Positions 29,129-38,212 are shown, numbered from the stretch's first letter. The stretch: 64,000 bases of DNA from AP-15 sp963701815 (GCA_963701815.1 CAVPBN010000050.1:186001-250000); one strand, 5' to 3'. The notes: generated from the sequence alone by a model not told the origin. A program made the numbers and translations.

Positions 29129-29893
29129 CTACCGCTGCCACAGCACGGTCTCGCGGCTGACGCCGCGGACGTCGACTTCGACATCGAGGCCAAGGACCGG
29201 CGGGCGGGCGTAATGCCAGGTGAGGCCGGGGGCGGTGGCGCCGCGGCGCACGAACTCGTCGGCGAGGGCAGGGTAGATGTCGAAGACGGTGTAGAGCTGG
29301 GTGGCGGTGGCGTCGGTCCAGGAGCGGCCGAGCGCCGCCATGCGGCCCTCCATCGCGCCGAGCACAAAGCGCGCCTTTTCGCGCAAGCCCTCGGGCGAGG
29401 TGTCGCCGCGCCGGACGATCCGCTCGGCGTAAGGGCCCGAAGCGCCGTCGGCCTCGCCGCTGCCGGCGGCGACGAAATCGGTCCCGGCATGGCCCGCCTC
29501 GGCCGGCACCGTGCAGCAGAAGGCGTAGAGCGACGGCGTCGCCGGCGGGCCGATCTCCGGGCATACGTTCGAGCGCGCCACCGGGTTGACCTCGTCGCGG
29601 AAGATCCCCCAGCTTTCCAGCCGTTGCACGTAATGCCGGTTGAAGGCGACGAACCCCGCATCGGTGAACTGGGCCGGCGAGCGCAGCTCGCAGGCGCAGA
29701 AGGCGCCGGGCGGACGCCCGCGCCGCCGCAGATGGGCTTCGATTGCGTCAAATCCCTCGGCAAGCGGCAGCATGCGGGCAAGCCGCACCCGCTCGATCGC
29801 AAACCCCGGCTCGGCCGCGACTCCGCCCGAATACTGGAACGCATGCTCGATAAAGCGGTAGCCGCCGGGCTGAAACGTTACGACATTCGCCAT
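29129..29893 (-). CDS. Conserved protein resembling 2-aminomuconate-type deaminases (CnbZ-like)
   Basis: A 254-residue protein from the ATG at 29893. Distinctive segments are VTFQPGGYRFIEHAFQYSGG, GAFCACELRSPAQFTDAGF, NPVARSNVCPEIGPPATPS and a terminal DVRGVSRETVLWQ. These recall the 2-amino-5-chloromuconate deaminase CnbZ and its uncharacterised relatives, but I cannot verify this without a search. It starts 16 nt after the aldo/keto reductase stop and is probably co-transcribed with it. Confidence 0.5.
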   Translation of the reverse strand: MANVVTFQPGGYRFIEHAFQYSGGVAAEPGFAIERVRLARMLPLAEGFDAIEAHLRRRGRPPGAFCACELRSPAQFTDAGFVAFNRHYVQRLESWGIFRDEVNPVARSNVCPEIGPPATPSLYAFCCTVPAEAGHAGTDFVAAGSGEADGASGPYAERIVRRGDTSPEGLREKARFVLGAMEGRMAALGRSWTDATATQLYTVFDIYPALADEFVRRGATAPGLTWHYARPPVLGLDVEVDVRGVSRETVLWQR

Positions 29894-29909
29894 CGCAAAT
29901 GGTTCCGAT

Positions 29910-30905
29910 TTATCGCGGTTCGCCGGCGAAGGCGGTTTGCAATCGGCTGAGGCGGTCGAGTGCGGCCGGCGGCAGCGGGCCTTTTTCGGCTGCGGCAGCG
30001 GCGGCTTCGAGATGTTCGAGCGTCGAATAGCCGACCAGCGCCGTCGAGACCGCCCGATGGCTGATCGCAAAACGGATCGCCGCCTCGATCAGGCTCTCGG
30101 CGAAACCCTCGCGCACCAGCGCCTCGAGCCGCCGGGCGCGCTCGACATCGAGCCGGTAGCTGGAGCCCGAGCCGATCGGCTCGACCGCCGGCGAGCCGAG
30201 CGGATGGCGCGTCTCGACCCCGCTCAGCGCGCCGGCGGCGAGCACCCGGATCGCGATGACGCCCATCGACGCGGCCTCGGTATGGGCCAACAGATTGCCG
30301 TAATCATGCGCCGGATAGCCGGCGGCAACCATCGATCCGGCGCTCGGGTTGAGCATGTTGTAGCTGACCTGCGCGGTGTCGAACGCCTGCGCGTCGATCG
30401 CCTGGTGCAGTGCGGCGGTGTCGCCGACCGCGGTGATGCCGCAATACCGGGTCTTGCCCTCGCGCCGCAATCGCTCGAACGCCGGGACGACCTCGCCGAG
30501 CACGATTTCCGGCGTGAAATCGCCCTCGCCGCCGGCCACGGTGATGTGGTTGTGCAGCTGGAACAGATCGACCTCGCTGCGCTGCAGCCGGGCGAGGCTC
30601 GCCTCGAGCGAGGCGGCGATCGCGGCGCCGATCCGACTGCGCTCGACCGCCGGCACCCGCACCTTGGTGCCCAGGTAGAGATCGGGTTTCAGGCTTTTCA
30701 GCACCTGGCCGAGATGGCGCTCGGACTCGCCGTTGCCGTACATCGCGGCGGTGTCGAAGTAATTGATGCCGAGTTCGAGTGCCCGCGCTATTGCCCGCTC
30801 CTGGTCGGCCGGCATGCCGCGCACCATCAGCCCGCCGACTGCGCCGCAGCCGAATCCAAGCGCCGAAACCTTGAGCCCGGTGCGGCCGAGCGTTCGCATT
30901 TCCAT
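29910..30905 (-). CDS. Aldo/keto reductase
   Basis: A 331-residue NAD(P)H-dependent reductase. The start ATG at 30905 follows GGAGGAAACG. The catalytic tetrad is visible: Asp and Tyr in NYFDTAAMYGNGESE, Lys in LYLGTKVR, His in LFQLHNHITV. The C-terminal cofactor segment is VSTALVGYSTLEHLEAA. It belongs to the plant-type/L-galactose dehydrogenase-like AKRs rather than to the smaller AKR5 type. A 17-nt palindrome lies 63 nt upstream of the start. Confidence 0.9.
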   Translation of the reverse strand: MEMRTLGRTGLKVSALGFGCGAVGGLMVRGMPADQERAIARALELGINYFDTAAMYGNGESERHLGQVLKSLKPDLYLGTKVRVPAVERSRIGAAIAASLEASLARLQRSEVDLFQLHNHITVAGGEGDFTPEIVLGEVVPAFERLRREGKTRYCGITAVGDTAALHQAIDAQAFDTAQVSYNMLNPSAGSMVAAGYPAHDYGNLLAHTEAASMGVIAIRVLAAGALSGVETRHPLGSPAVEPIGSGSSYRLDVERARRLEALVREGFAESLIEAAIRFAISHRAVSTALVGYSTLEHLEAAAAAAEKGPLPPAALDRLSRLQTAFAGEPR

Positions 30906-31241
30906 CGTTTCCTCCACTGTCTCGGGGGATGTCGCGATCGGGGCGCCGGCCACGCGGCGCGATTTGGCGAGGATCAAATCCTCGGCGGCCGGAGCTGTCA
31001 ATCCGGCCAGGCATCGTTCGGGCCGCTTCGGCTGTCTCGAGCGCAACGCGCCGCACCGGTCGAGACCATTTGCGGCGGCGCCATTGACGAGGTGTTGACG
31101 AGCGCCGCAGTAGGTTTGCAAACCCCAGCGTCGCCGGGGATCAATACGGTTAATTTTCGCTGGCGACAACGTCGGGGCCATCTCGTATAACGCACAAGCA
31201 GGCTGATCTTATCAACGCAAACGCTCAGAGGAAGCGATGTC
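30906..31241. other. Divergent intergenic region between aldo/keto reductase and cytochrome-like gene
   Basis: About 336 nt without a coding gene that I can support. It holds the palindrome at 30968-30984 and presumably the promoters of both flanking genes. Confidence 0.5.
30968..30984. promoter_or_regulatory. Perfect palindrome upstream of the aldo/keto reductase, possible operator
   Basis: CGAGGAT-CAA-ATCCTCG, 7-bp arms with a 3-nt centre. It lies in the 5' region of the reductase gene. The binding protein is unknown, and a chance palindrome is possible. Confidence 0.35.
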
Positions 31242-32511
31242 ATGATCGGAGGAAAAAGGCCGATGAGGGGCGCCGCGGCAGCGTCGGTCGCAGCGCTGTT
31301 GTCGATCGTCGCGATGCTGCCTTGGAAAACCCCGGGCGGGTTGCCCGCGCCGTTCGGCGCCGGCGCCGCGCATGCGGCGAGCGCATCGCAAAATCCGTGC
31401 GCGGCGCCGACCAAAATCAGTCCCAATATCGACGAGACGGCCTGGCAGCTCTGGGTGGCCGCCACTTGCCCGGTGAATCAAAACCAGTATCCGTTCGTGG
31501 TCTGGGAAAACTGGATCGAACAGGCGCAACTGTATCCGGCCGACCCGAGCAAAGGTCTGTGGGGTGCCGAATTCAGGCCTAGGGCTGTCACCGGGTAGTC
31601 ATCTGTTGCACGGCAGCCCGTTTACGCTGATCAGGAACCCGAATCTGGGAACGGTCGTGAAGGGATTGCTGGGCGGCGCCGACCAGAACTGCAACAAGGC
31701 CGGCAAGCCGCCCAAGAACCAGCCGAAGCTGGTGATCTGCGAGGAGGTCCGGGAGAACGGTGCAACCGAGGATTACATCGCGGGTAATAATTTCTGGAAT
31801 CGGGACGGCCAAGCGCTGGCGGCGGCCGGCGGTGTGGACATCCAATTCCCAGCGCCGGCGGTCGAGATCAAGTCCGACTGGATCCAAACTTCGACTTTGA
31901 TCGACCTGTCGACCAAACAGCCGTTCAGTTCCAATTGCAGCAAGCTTCCGACGGGGTTTGCGACGAGCATCCATGTCGAGATGGTCAATGGAAACTGCTT
32001 TGCCCTGGCTGGGATGCACTTGATTTCCAAGCTTCTGGGTCAATGGATCTGGGCGACGTTCGAGCCGCAATTCGCCACAACCAATCCGTTTCGCTGCAAG
32101 GTGCTGGGCTGCATCGATACCTTCGGCTCGACCCCGGCCATGACCGATGGGACGTTTCCGACACAGCAGACCAGCAGACTGAAGACGCTCATGCAGGCCG
32201 CCAATCTCGCCCCCGAGTGGTTCAATTACCATCTCGACGCGGTCCAGACCGGCTTCTTCCGGCCCGGGCTGTTGGGAAACTCGATCATCGAAGGGGAAAA
32301 CGTCGGGATGCCGCTGTCGCAGGCGTCCTGCATCTCCTGTCACGCGGTGTCGTCGATCAAGTCCGACGGCACCGACGGCATCACTCTGCTGACCTCAAAC
32401 CCCGTCGGTGCGCCCAAGCCGCTGCCGTCGCAGGCCTGGATCCGGCGCGACTTCGTCTGGTCGCTGTTCGAGGCCTGCCCCGGCAGCGTCGCCCAGAAAT
32501 GCGCGCCATAG
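31242..32511 (+). CDS. Exported c-type cytochrome-like protein (one frameshift)
   Basis: About 423 residues if repaired. The N-terminus has a signal peptide (hydrophobic AAAASVAALLSIVAML, probable cleavage after AHA). A single haem-binding CISCH motif lies near the C-terminus (SQASCISCHAVSS). The middle is family-unspecific but contains several Cys. Frame moves by +1 between about 31570 and 31598: the first frame ends in RAVTG-stop and the second continues as LGLSPGSHLLHGSPF. Convergent with the metalloprotease-like gene, two bases apart. Probably a periplasmic electron carrier or haem enzyme; reaction unknown. Confidence 0.68.
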
Positions 32512-32512
32512 G

Positions 32513-33121
32513 CTAAAGGGGGCGGCGCGGCGCCGGAAACCGCGGCGCCAGCAACCCCCGCCGCCGCAGGCTTTCGAGCACGGCGGTGAAATGGGCGGCG
32601 GCCGAGCGCTCCAGGCCTTCGAGCCAGTTCTGATCGAGAAACGAGGCGAGCGCCGGCTGGCCGAGCCGCGTCTCCCACAGGATACCGAGCAGCGAGGCGG
32701 CCGCCTCGTCCGCCTCGCGCGCCGCCAACGCAAGCCTCGCGGCCCGCAAGGCGGCGGTGCGGGCGAGCGTATCCGGGCCGGGCCCGAGCCCGAAATCGGC
32801 GAGGCCGCGGCGCGCCGGCGGAGCCAGCACGAAATGCGCCATCTCGTGCAGGATCACATAGGCTTCGGTGGCACCGTTCAGCGCCTCCCCGTCCCAGTTG
32901 AACAGTCTTCCCCGATCCGGAGGATGGGTCGGCATGCCGAGCGCTCGCGCCAGGGTGAGCGCCGTGCGGCGGTGGCGCCGCGCTCGCACGCCGCTCGCGC
33001 GGGTCGCCGAGGTCGCCCGGATCTGCCGAAACTGAAGGCGCGGATATCGCCCGGCTAATCGGTCTTCGAAGCGGTCGAGGACGGCGGCGAGATGCTCGTC
33101 GGCAACCGGAGTGAGGATCAT
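32513..33121 (-). CDS. Putative zinc metalloprotease-like protein (HExxH)
   Basis: A 202-residue soluble protein with VILHEMAHFVLAP near its middle, an HExxH zinc motif preceded by a hydrophobic helix as in gluzincins and minigluzincins. No signal peptide or membrane segment is seen. It is the third gene of an operon behind ECF sigma and anti-sigma, 31 nt after the anti-sigma stop. Proteolysis is one way anti-sigma factors are released, but those proteases are usually membrane-embedded, so a role in signalling is only a suggestion. Confidence 0.55.
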   Translation of the reverse strand: MILTPVADEHLAAVLDRFEDRLAGRYPRLQFRQIRATSATRASGVRARRHRRTALTLARALGMPTHPPDRGRLFNWDGEALNGATEAYVILHEMAHFVLAPPARRGLADFGLGPGPDTLARTAALRAARLALAAREADEAAASLLGILWETRLGQPALASFLDQNWLEGLERSAAAHFTAVLESLRRRGLLAPRFPAPRRPL

Positions 33122-33152
33122 CGGCCCCGCGCGTCGATCCCGGCTCGCCGGT

Positions 33153-33992
33153 TCAGCCCGATTTCCCGGATACGGGCGGAAGCTTGGCTTTACCGTTGTC
33201 GCCGGAGGTCTGCCGGTAGACCAGTTCGGAGACCCGCCGCAGCAGATCGCGGTCGGCCTTGGCGGCGATCGCGTAGCCAAAGCCCTGATCCGACCAATAG
33301 AACGCGCCGATGCCGGAATCCTCCTGGTAACGGAATGCGGTTTCGCCGCCGATGCCGGAGCGCAGATAGAGCTCCAGCCTCTGCCCCTTATCGTCTTGAT
33401 ACATAAACTGCGCCGCCGAGGTCTCTTCGGCGGGCAGCAGCCGTCCGCCCATCAGCCGGAACCCGGCGGCGGTCAGATCCGGCACGACGAGCCGCCGGCC
33501 GAGACGCTTGGACAGCCATTGCACCAGATGCGGTTCCTGCGCGGCATCGACCTCGACCGGGTGGCGAACCTCGACCGAAAACGTCCGGTAGGCGGAAATC
33601 GCGTCGGCCGTAATGATCCGCGCCGAGCCGGCGGATGTCGCAGGCAGCCATCGCAGTATCCCGGCCCGTTCCGGGGCCGTCCTGCCCGCGATCCCGCCGA
33701 CTACAAACAGGCCTATCCCGGCGGCGATCAGGGCAAATCGCCGTTGCCGCCGGCGGTGTCGCTCGGCGACGATACGGCCGACCCGCAGTCGCGCCGGAAC
33801 CGGCTCGCCGGCCGGTGCGCCAAAAGCGGCGCGCAATGCCCGGCGCTGCCCGGCATAATCGGCCCACCGCTGCTGTTCCTCGGGGTGTGCGGCGAGATAG
33901 GCATCGACGCTCTCGGCGACGCGGCCAGACAACTGCCCGTCGAGGCGGGCGTGGAGGTCGCTCTCCGCTACCGCTGCCGGTCGCCCGCTCAC
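33153..33992 (-). CDS. Anti-sigma factor family protein, membrane-anchored
   Basis: A 279-residue protein. The cytoplasmic N-terminus begins AESDLHARLDGQLSGRVAESV, typical of anti-sigma N-terminal domains. A single transmembrane helix (about FALIAAGIGLFVVGGIAG, residues 86-103) follows, then a periplasmic domain with VRHPVEVDAAQEPHLVQWLS and a C-terminal FYWSDQGFGYAIAA. No HxxxCxxC zinc motif is present. Its ATG overlaps the sigma stop by 4 nt (ATGA), so the pair is translationally coupled. It should hold the sigma factor inactive until a periplasmic signal is sensed. Confidence 0.83.
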   Translation of the reverse strand: MSGRPAAVAESDLHARLDGQLSGRVAESVDAYLAAHPEEQQRWADYAGQRRALRAAFGAPAGEPVPARLRVGRIVAERHRRRQRRFALIAAGIGLFVVGGIAGRTAPERAGILRWLPATSAGSARIITADAISAYRTFSVEVRHPVEVDAAQEPHLVQWLSKRLGRRLVVPDLTAAGFRLMGGRLLPAEETSAAQFMYQDDKGQRLELYLRSGIGGETAFRYQEDSGIGAFYWSDQGFGYAIAAKADRDLLRRVSELVYRQTSGDNGKAKLPPVSGKSG

Positions 33993-34546
33993 GTTGCGCT
34001 CCTCGGCGTTTCGCCGCCGGCGCGCCGGTCCCTGGCGTGAGGGTCTCGTGCGCGAGGGTTCCTGCTGAGCTGCTGACGCAGCCGCTCGCGGCCTCGCGAC
34101 AGCCGCGACATGACCGTACCGATCGGGACCCCCAGGACTTGCGCCGCCTCCTCGTAGGAAAGGTCCTCAACCGCGATCAGCAGCAACACGGACCGTTGCT
34201 CCTCCGGCAAGGTCGCAAAGGCGCGCAGCAGGTCTCGGCGTTCGAGCGCTGCGTCCTGTTCGCCCTCGATGCCGGGCAGCGAAGCTTCCGCGATTTCGGT
34301 CAATGCGTCTGGGACCCCCCGGCGTTTGCGGCGCTGCTGATCGCTGAGAAAACGGTGATAGAGGATCGTGTACAGCCAACCGCGCAGATCGCCCTCCGCC
34401 CGGCGCAGTTCCCATCGCGACAAGGCCCGTTCCAGGCAGTCCTGCACCAGATCGTCCGCCCCGTCCCGATTGCCGCGCAGCAATGAGGCGGCGAAGCGGC
34501 GCAGCCCGGGAATGAGCGCCTCGATCAAGGCCGCCCGATCTGGCAT
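33989..34546 (-). CDS. ECF-type RNA polymerase sigma factor
   Basis: 185 residues from the ATG at 34546, which follows GGAGAGGCA. Region 2 includes GADDLVQDCLERALSRW and GWLYTILYHRFLSDQQRR. Region 4 is LPEEQRSVLLLIAVEDLSYE with the helix-turn-helix EAAQVLGVPIGTVMSRLSRG. First gene of a sigma/anti-sigma/metalloprotease-like operon. The regulon is unknown; the anti-sigma C-terminal domain suggests an envelope or redox stress input. Confidence 0.92.
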   Translation of the reverse strand: MPDRAALIEALIPGLRRFAASLLRGNRDGADDLVQDCLERALSRWELRRAEGDLRGWLYTILYHRFLSDQQRRKRRGVPDALTEIAEASLPGIEGEQDAALERRDLLRAFATLPEEQRSVLLLIAVEDLSYEEAAQVLGVPIGTVMSRLSRGRERLRQQLSRNPRARDPHARDRRAGGETPRSAT

Positions 34547-34860
34547 TGCCTCTCCTGCGGTCAAATCGCTAGCCAACCGCCGTCGCAAAGACGTTCCGAA
34601 CTGCCGCCTCCACCAAACGCCGGCTGAATTTCGGGGCGCTGCGCAAACCAGTAACGACGCGCTTGTGCTCATCATTTCAGCACACAGCTACTTAACCCTA
34701 ACGCTACCATATGGCAATCAGATCCCAGCCGTTTGGGTTGTGGACTCTACGACCCTCCCGCGCCGGTTTTATTCCGCGGCAGGGACGGGCGGCGGCATCT
34801 CGACTTCTGCGCCTGCGGCCGGACGCGGTCGGCGCGTTCTGCCGATCGACCGCTCTGGTG
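34547..34860. other. Intergenic region before the ECF operon, no gene recognised
   Basis: About 314 nt between the sigma start and the 3' end of the upstream SDR gene. It contains a lower-GC patch around 34670-34720 where the sigma-operon promoter is likely. I could not find a clear GGAAC/CGTT-type ECF promoter pair. Confidence 0.45.
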
Positions 34861-35763
34861 CTAGGCCGGCGAGTGCCCGAGCGGCGCCGGCCCACCGCCG
34901 CCGGCCTCGGCGACAAAGCGCTCGCTTGCTTCCCACAAACGGCGCGCCAGATCGTCATCCCGCGCTGCCGGGTCTGGAGGCGCCAGCGCCTTGCGGACCA
35001 CGTAGCCGCCGTTGAACGGCGCCGGGTCGGCCACGGTCGCCAGAAAGAGCGAAGTTTCGGCGCCCCTCTCGGGGCTCAGCATAAACGGCTTCAGCAGCCG
35101 CCACCCGAGTTCGGCAACGCCGCCACGCTGGCCGATCGCGGTGGCGACGACGCCCGGGTGCAGGCAAGTCGCGGTGACGCCGGAGCCTCCGAGCCGCGCC
35201 GCCAGCTCGCGGGTGAACAGGATGTTGCAGAGCTTGGAACGGCCATAGGCCTTCATCATCGTCCAATCCCGAGATGCGGCGGCAGCGCCGAGCCCAAGTA
35301 GGCCGGGATCGAGACGGTTGCCGCGATGCGCTTCCGAGGCGACGTTGATAATTCGCGCCGGGGTGCAGGCCTTCAGGCGGTCGAGCAGCAGGTTGGTCAG
35401 CAGGAACGGGGCAAGATGATTGACCGCAAAGGTCAGTTCGAACCCGTCGGCCGACACCCGATATTTCGGCGAGACCAGGCCGGCATTGTTGACCAGCACA
35501 TCGATCCGGCTACAATCGGCGAGGAGCACTGCGGCAAGGCGGCGGACTTCGACAAGCGCCGCAAAATCCGCCAGCGCGATCGCGAGCGGCGCCGACCTGG
35601 CGCGCGAGGCGACAAAGCGGCGCGCCGCCTCGGTCCGGGCCCGGTCGCGGCCGATCATGACCACCCGCATGCCGGCTCGGGCAAGCCCGAGCGCCGTATA
35701 AAGCCCGATACCGGAACTCGCCCCGGTGATGATTGCGGTCCGCTGCGATGCGTCACCCGTCAC
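34861..35763 (-). CDS. Short-chain dehydrogenase/reductase (retinol-dehydrogenase-like)
   Basis: 300 residues from a GTG start at 35763 with GGGGAG upstream. The Rossmann motif is TGASSGIG, the NAG motif is VLVNNAG, Ser lies in IINVASEA, and the catalytic YGRSK is in MMKAYGRSKLCNILFTRELA. The long C-terminal extension is typical of WW-domain-oxidoreductase/retinol dehydrogenase-like SDRs. NADP(H) preference is suggested by GRDRAR after beta-2. Divergent from cobL. Substrate unknown. Confidence 0.9.
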   Translation of the reverse strand: MTGDASQRTAIITGASSGIGLYTALGLARAGMRVVMIGRDRARTEAARRFVASRARSAPLAIALADFAALVEVRRLAAVLLADCSRIDVLVNNAGLVSPKYRVSADGFELTFAVNHLAPFLLTNLLLDRLKACTPARIINVASEAHRGNRLDPGLLGLGAAAASRDWTMMKAYGRSKLCNILFTRELAARLGGSGVTATCLHPGVVATAIGQRGGVAELGWRLLKPFMLSPERGAETSLFLATVADPAPFNGGYVVRKALAPPDPAARDDDLARRLWEASERFVAEAGGGGPAPLGHSPA

Positions 35764-35879
35764 GCCCGATGCTCCCCGGTTTCGCTGTGCCCGCCGCGAC
35801 CCTGCCGTGTTACCGAGCTTTGCAGCGTAGCCGAAAAATGCGATGGACGAGGGATCGAGGATCGGGGGCCGGAGGCCAA

Positions 35880-37190
35880 ATGGATCGGCTGTATGGCGGC
35901 GCGGCTGATTCGTCGGTAAACGGGGCGCCCCGCTGGCTCGCGGTCGTCGGCATCGGCGAGGACGGCCTGGCCGCCCTCAGCCCGGCCGCGCGCGCCTTCG
36001 TCGACACCGCCGAGGTGCTGGTCGGCGGCGCCCGTCATCTGGCGATGGTGCCCGCCCCTGCGGCGGGAGCCGGCGGCGGCGCCGAACGGCTGGCATGGGG
36101 CCGTCCGCTCGGCCCCACGATCGAGATGATTGCCGCGCGCCGCGGCAGACGGGTCACCGTTTTGGCGAGCGGCAATCCATTGTGGTACGGCATCGGCGTC
36201 GTCTTGGCACGCCGCTTCCCACCCCAGGAGATGACGATCCTGCCGCAGCCGAGCGCCTTCAGCCTCGCCGCGGCACGGCTCGGCTGGTCGCTCGCCGATT
36301 GCGCGACGATCTCGTTGCTCGGGCGCCCGCTCGACGGCTTGCGGCTGCATCTGGCCCCCAATCGCCGTATCATGATCTTGTCCGAGGACGGCGACACGCC
36401 GCGCCGGGTCGCGCAATTGCTGACCGGGATCGGCTGGGGGCCGAGCCGACTGACGGTCTTTGCCCATCTCGGCGGCGCGCATGAGGATCGGGTGGCGCAA
36501 TGTGCCGAGTATTGGGGCGACCGGCAGATGCCCGATCTCAACACGATCGCCCTCGAGTGCGGCAGCGCGCCCGGGACCCGCGCATTGCCGTCGTTGCCCG
36601 GGCTGCCCGACGATGCCTTCGAGCATGATGGCCAGCTGACCAAACGCGAGACCCGCGCGGTCACGCTTGCGGCGCTTGCGCCGCTGCCCGGCGAACTGTT
36701 GTGGGATGTCGGCGCCGGCTGCGGTTCGATCGGTATCGAATGGCTGCGCGCCGGCCAAGGCCTGACGGCGATAGCCATCGAGCGCAATCCGGCGCGCGCG
36801 GCGGTCATCGCCCGCAATGCCGCGCTGCTCGGCGTGCCGGGATTGCGGGTGGTCGTCGGCAGCGCTCCCGATGCGCTCGCCGATCTGCCGCAGCCGAATG
36901 CAATCTTCGTCGGCGGCGGCATCGGCGACGGCGGGCTGTTGCCGGCGTTGTGGGAAGCGCTGCCGCCGGGCGGCCGGCTCGTCGCCAACGCGGTGACCAC
37001 CGAAGGCGAGGCGCGGCTCTTCGATTGGCACGCCCGGCACGGCGGGACATTGACCCGCCTCGCGGTCAGCCGGGCCGAGCCGATCGGCTCCGAGCATCAT
37101 CTGTGGCGGCCGCTGGCGACGGTGACCCAATTCGCCGGGCTGAAATCCGATGGCGGCGACCGGCCCGCCGCGCCGGGGCCGATCCCATGA
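35880..37190 (+). CDS. cobL: Precorrin-6Y C5,15-methyltransferase (decarboxylating), CbiE-CbiT fusion
   Basis: A 436-residue bifunctional enzyme of aerobic cobalamin synthesis; it methylates precorrin-6B at C5 and C15 and decarboxylates it. The start ATG at 35880 follows CCGGAGG. The N-terminal CbiE domain (about residues 15-205) has the tetrapyrrole-methylase GIGEDGLAALSPAAR and ASGNPLWYGIG. The C-terminal CbiT domain has the SAM-binding LLWDVGAGCGSIGIEWLRA and IFVGGGIGDGGLLPALW. Length is normal for CobL. No other cob genes are in the window and no cobalamin riboswitch is seen in the 116-nt upstream region. Confidence 0.94.
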   Translation: MDRLYGGAADSSVNGAPRWLAVVGIGEDGLAALSPAARAFVDTAEVLVGGARHLAMVPAPAAGAGGGAERLAWGRPLGPTIEMIAARRGRRVTVLASGNPLWYGIGVVLARRFPPQEMTILPQPSAFSLAAARLGWSLADCATISLLGRPLDGLRLHLAPNRRIMILSEDGDTPRRVAQLLTGIGWGPSRLTVFAHLGGAHEDRVAQCAEYWGDRQMPDLNTIALECGSAPGTRALPSLPGLPDDAFEHDGQLTKRETRAVTLAALAPLPGELLWDVGAGCGSIGIEWLRAGQGLTAIAIERNPARAAVIARNAALLGVPGLRVVVGSAPDALADLPQPNAIFVGGGIGDGGLLPALWEALPPGGRLVANAVTTEGEARLFDWHARHGGTLTRLAVSRAEPIGSEHHLWRPLATVTQFAGLKSDGGDRPAAPGPIP

Positions 37191-37274
37191 CCTTTGAGCC
37201 AGCCGGCCGCTTGCAAGGCATTGCCGCCGTCGCTGATGCGGCGAGCGGCCGGCCGGTCCGGATCGACAAGCGCG

Positions 37275-38120
37275 TCAATGCGCCATCAGCACCGGCAGGG
37301 TCATGCTGCTCAAGACCGTGCGGGTCACGCCGCCGAGCAGCAGTTCGCGCGCACGGGAATGACCATAAGCACCCATCACCAACAGATCGGCTGCGAGATC
37401 GGCGGCACGCGACAACAGCACTTCACCGGCCGGGACGCCAGCCGAGATGGTGCGTTCGATCGCGGCCTTGACCCCGTGACGGGCCAGATGAAGCGAGATG
37501 TCGGCGCCCGGAATCTCGCCATGCCCGGCCGGGCCCTGATGCGGGTCGATCGTCAGCACGGTCACCTGCTCGGCCGCGGCCAACAGCGGCATCGCATCGT
37601 TGACCGCGCGGGTCGCCTCGCGGCTCGCATCCCAAGCAACGACGACGCGGCGGCCGATTGTCTCAAACTGTCCGGCATAGGGCACGACGAGAATAGGCCG
37701 CCCAGACGCCAGCGCGACCCGTTCGGGGTGCGGCCGGACCGCCGCCATCTCGTCGTTGTCGGGGTCTATCTGGCCAAGGACCGCCAAATCGGCGTAGCGC
37801 GCATGCAGTGCCGGCTCGGCTTCCGGACCCTCGTCGATCGCGCGCCATTCGACTGAAATATCGCGCTGCCGGGCGGCGTGCTCAAACGCCTCGCGCATTT
37901 TTTCGGCATGTTCGACCTCCCTTTCGCGCCATTCTCGATAAACCGACTCCAAAATCGCCAGATCGGGGTATCCGGAACGGCTCTGCAATGTGGGGCTCGG
38001 CACCGAACGAAGCCCGACGAGGTGAGCGCCGAAACGCTCGGCCAGCGCTACGGCGAGATCGATGCGTCCGTTTGAATCCGCGGCCGAATCCAGCACCACC
38101 AGCAGATCTTTGTAGCTCAT
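37275..38120 (-). CDS. Universal stress protein, tandem two-domain
   Basis: 281 residues forming two UspA-like domains. The first spans about 1-150 (YKDLLVVLDSAADSNGRIDL ... GRPILVVPYAG) and the second about 151-281 (RRVVVAWDASREATRAVNDA). The nucleotide-binding signature GxxGxnGS/T is intact only in the second (MGAYGHSRARELLLGGVTRT). Tandem Usps in alphaproteobacteria are often induced by oxygen limitation or starvation. An FNR/FixK-like box lies about 80 nt upstream. Confidence 0.9.
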   Translation of the reverse strand: MSYKDLLVVLDSAADSNGRIDLAVALAERFGAHLVGLRSVPSPTLQSRSGYPDLAILESVYREWREREVEHAEKMREAFEHAARQRDISVEWRAIDEGPEAEPALHARYADLAVLGQIDPDNDEMAAVRPHPERVALASGRPILVVPYAGQFETIGRRVVVAWDASREATRAVNDAMPLLAAAEQVTVLTIDPHQGPAGHGEIPGADISLHLARHGVKAAIERTISAGVPAGEVLLSRAADLAADLLVMGAYGHSRARELLLGGVTRTVLSSMTLPVLMAH

Positions 38121-38198
38121 GACAGGTCTACTGCCCTAAGGGACGGCTGTGACCGCCGTCCGAAACGATATTCTTAGCTGAAGTTCGATCTGGTGACC

Positions 38199-38212
38199 TT
38201 GATTTGGATCAG
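38199..38212 (-). promoter_or_regulatory. FNR/FixK-type box upstream of the universal stress gene
   Basis: TTGATTTGGATCAG, one base away from the consensus TTGAT-N4-ATCAA. It lies 79-92 nt before the USP start codon, a reasonable distance for an activator site near -40. Oxygen control is inferred. Confidence 0.55.

Noticed and set aside
35764..35879. Possible cobalamin riboswitch upstream of cobL.
   Set aside because: The 116-nt gap is too short, and I see no B12-box-like sequence in it.
35760..37130. A 456-codon minus-strand frame opposite cobL.
   Set aside because: It is a shadow of the intact, motif-complete cobL gene.
38141..38161. A GGACGGC/GCCGTCC hairpin upstream of the universal stress gene, considered as a terminator or attenuator.
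   Set aside because: No T run follows on either strand and no leader peptide is seen; in GC-rich DNA a 7-bp stem can occur by chance.
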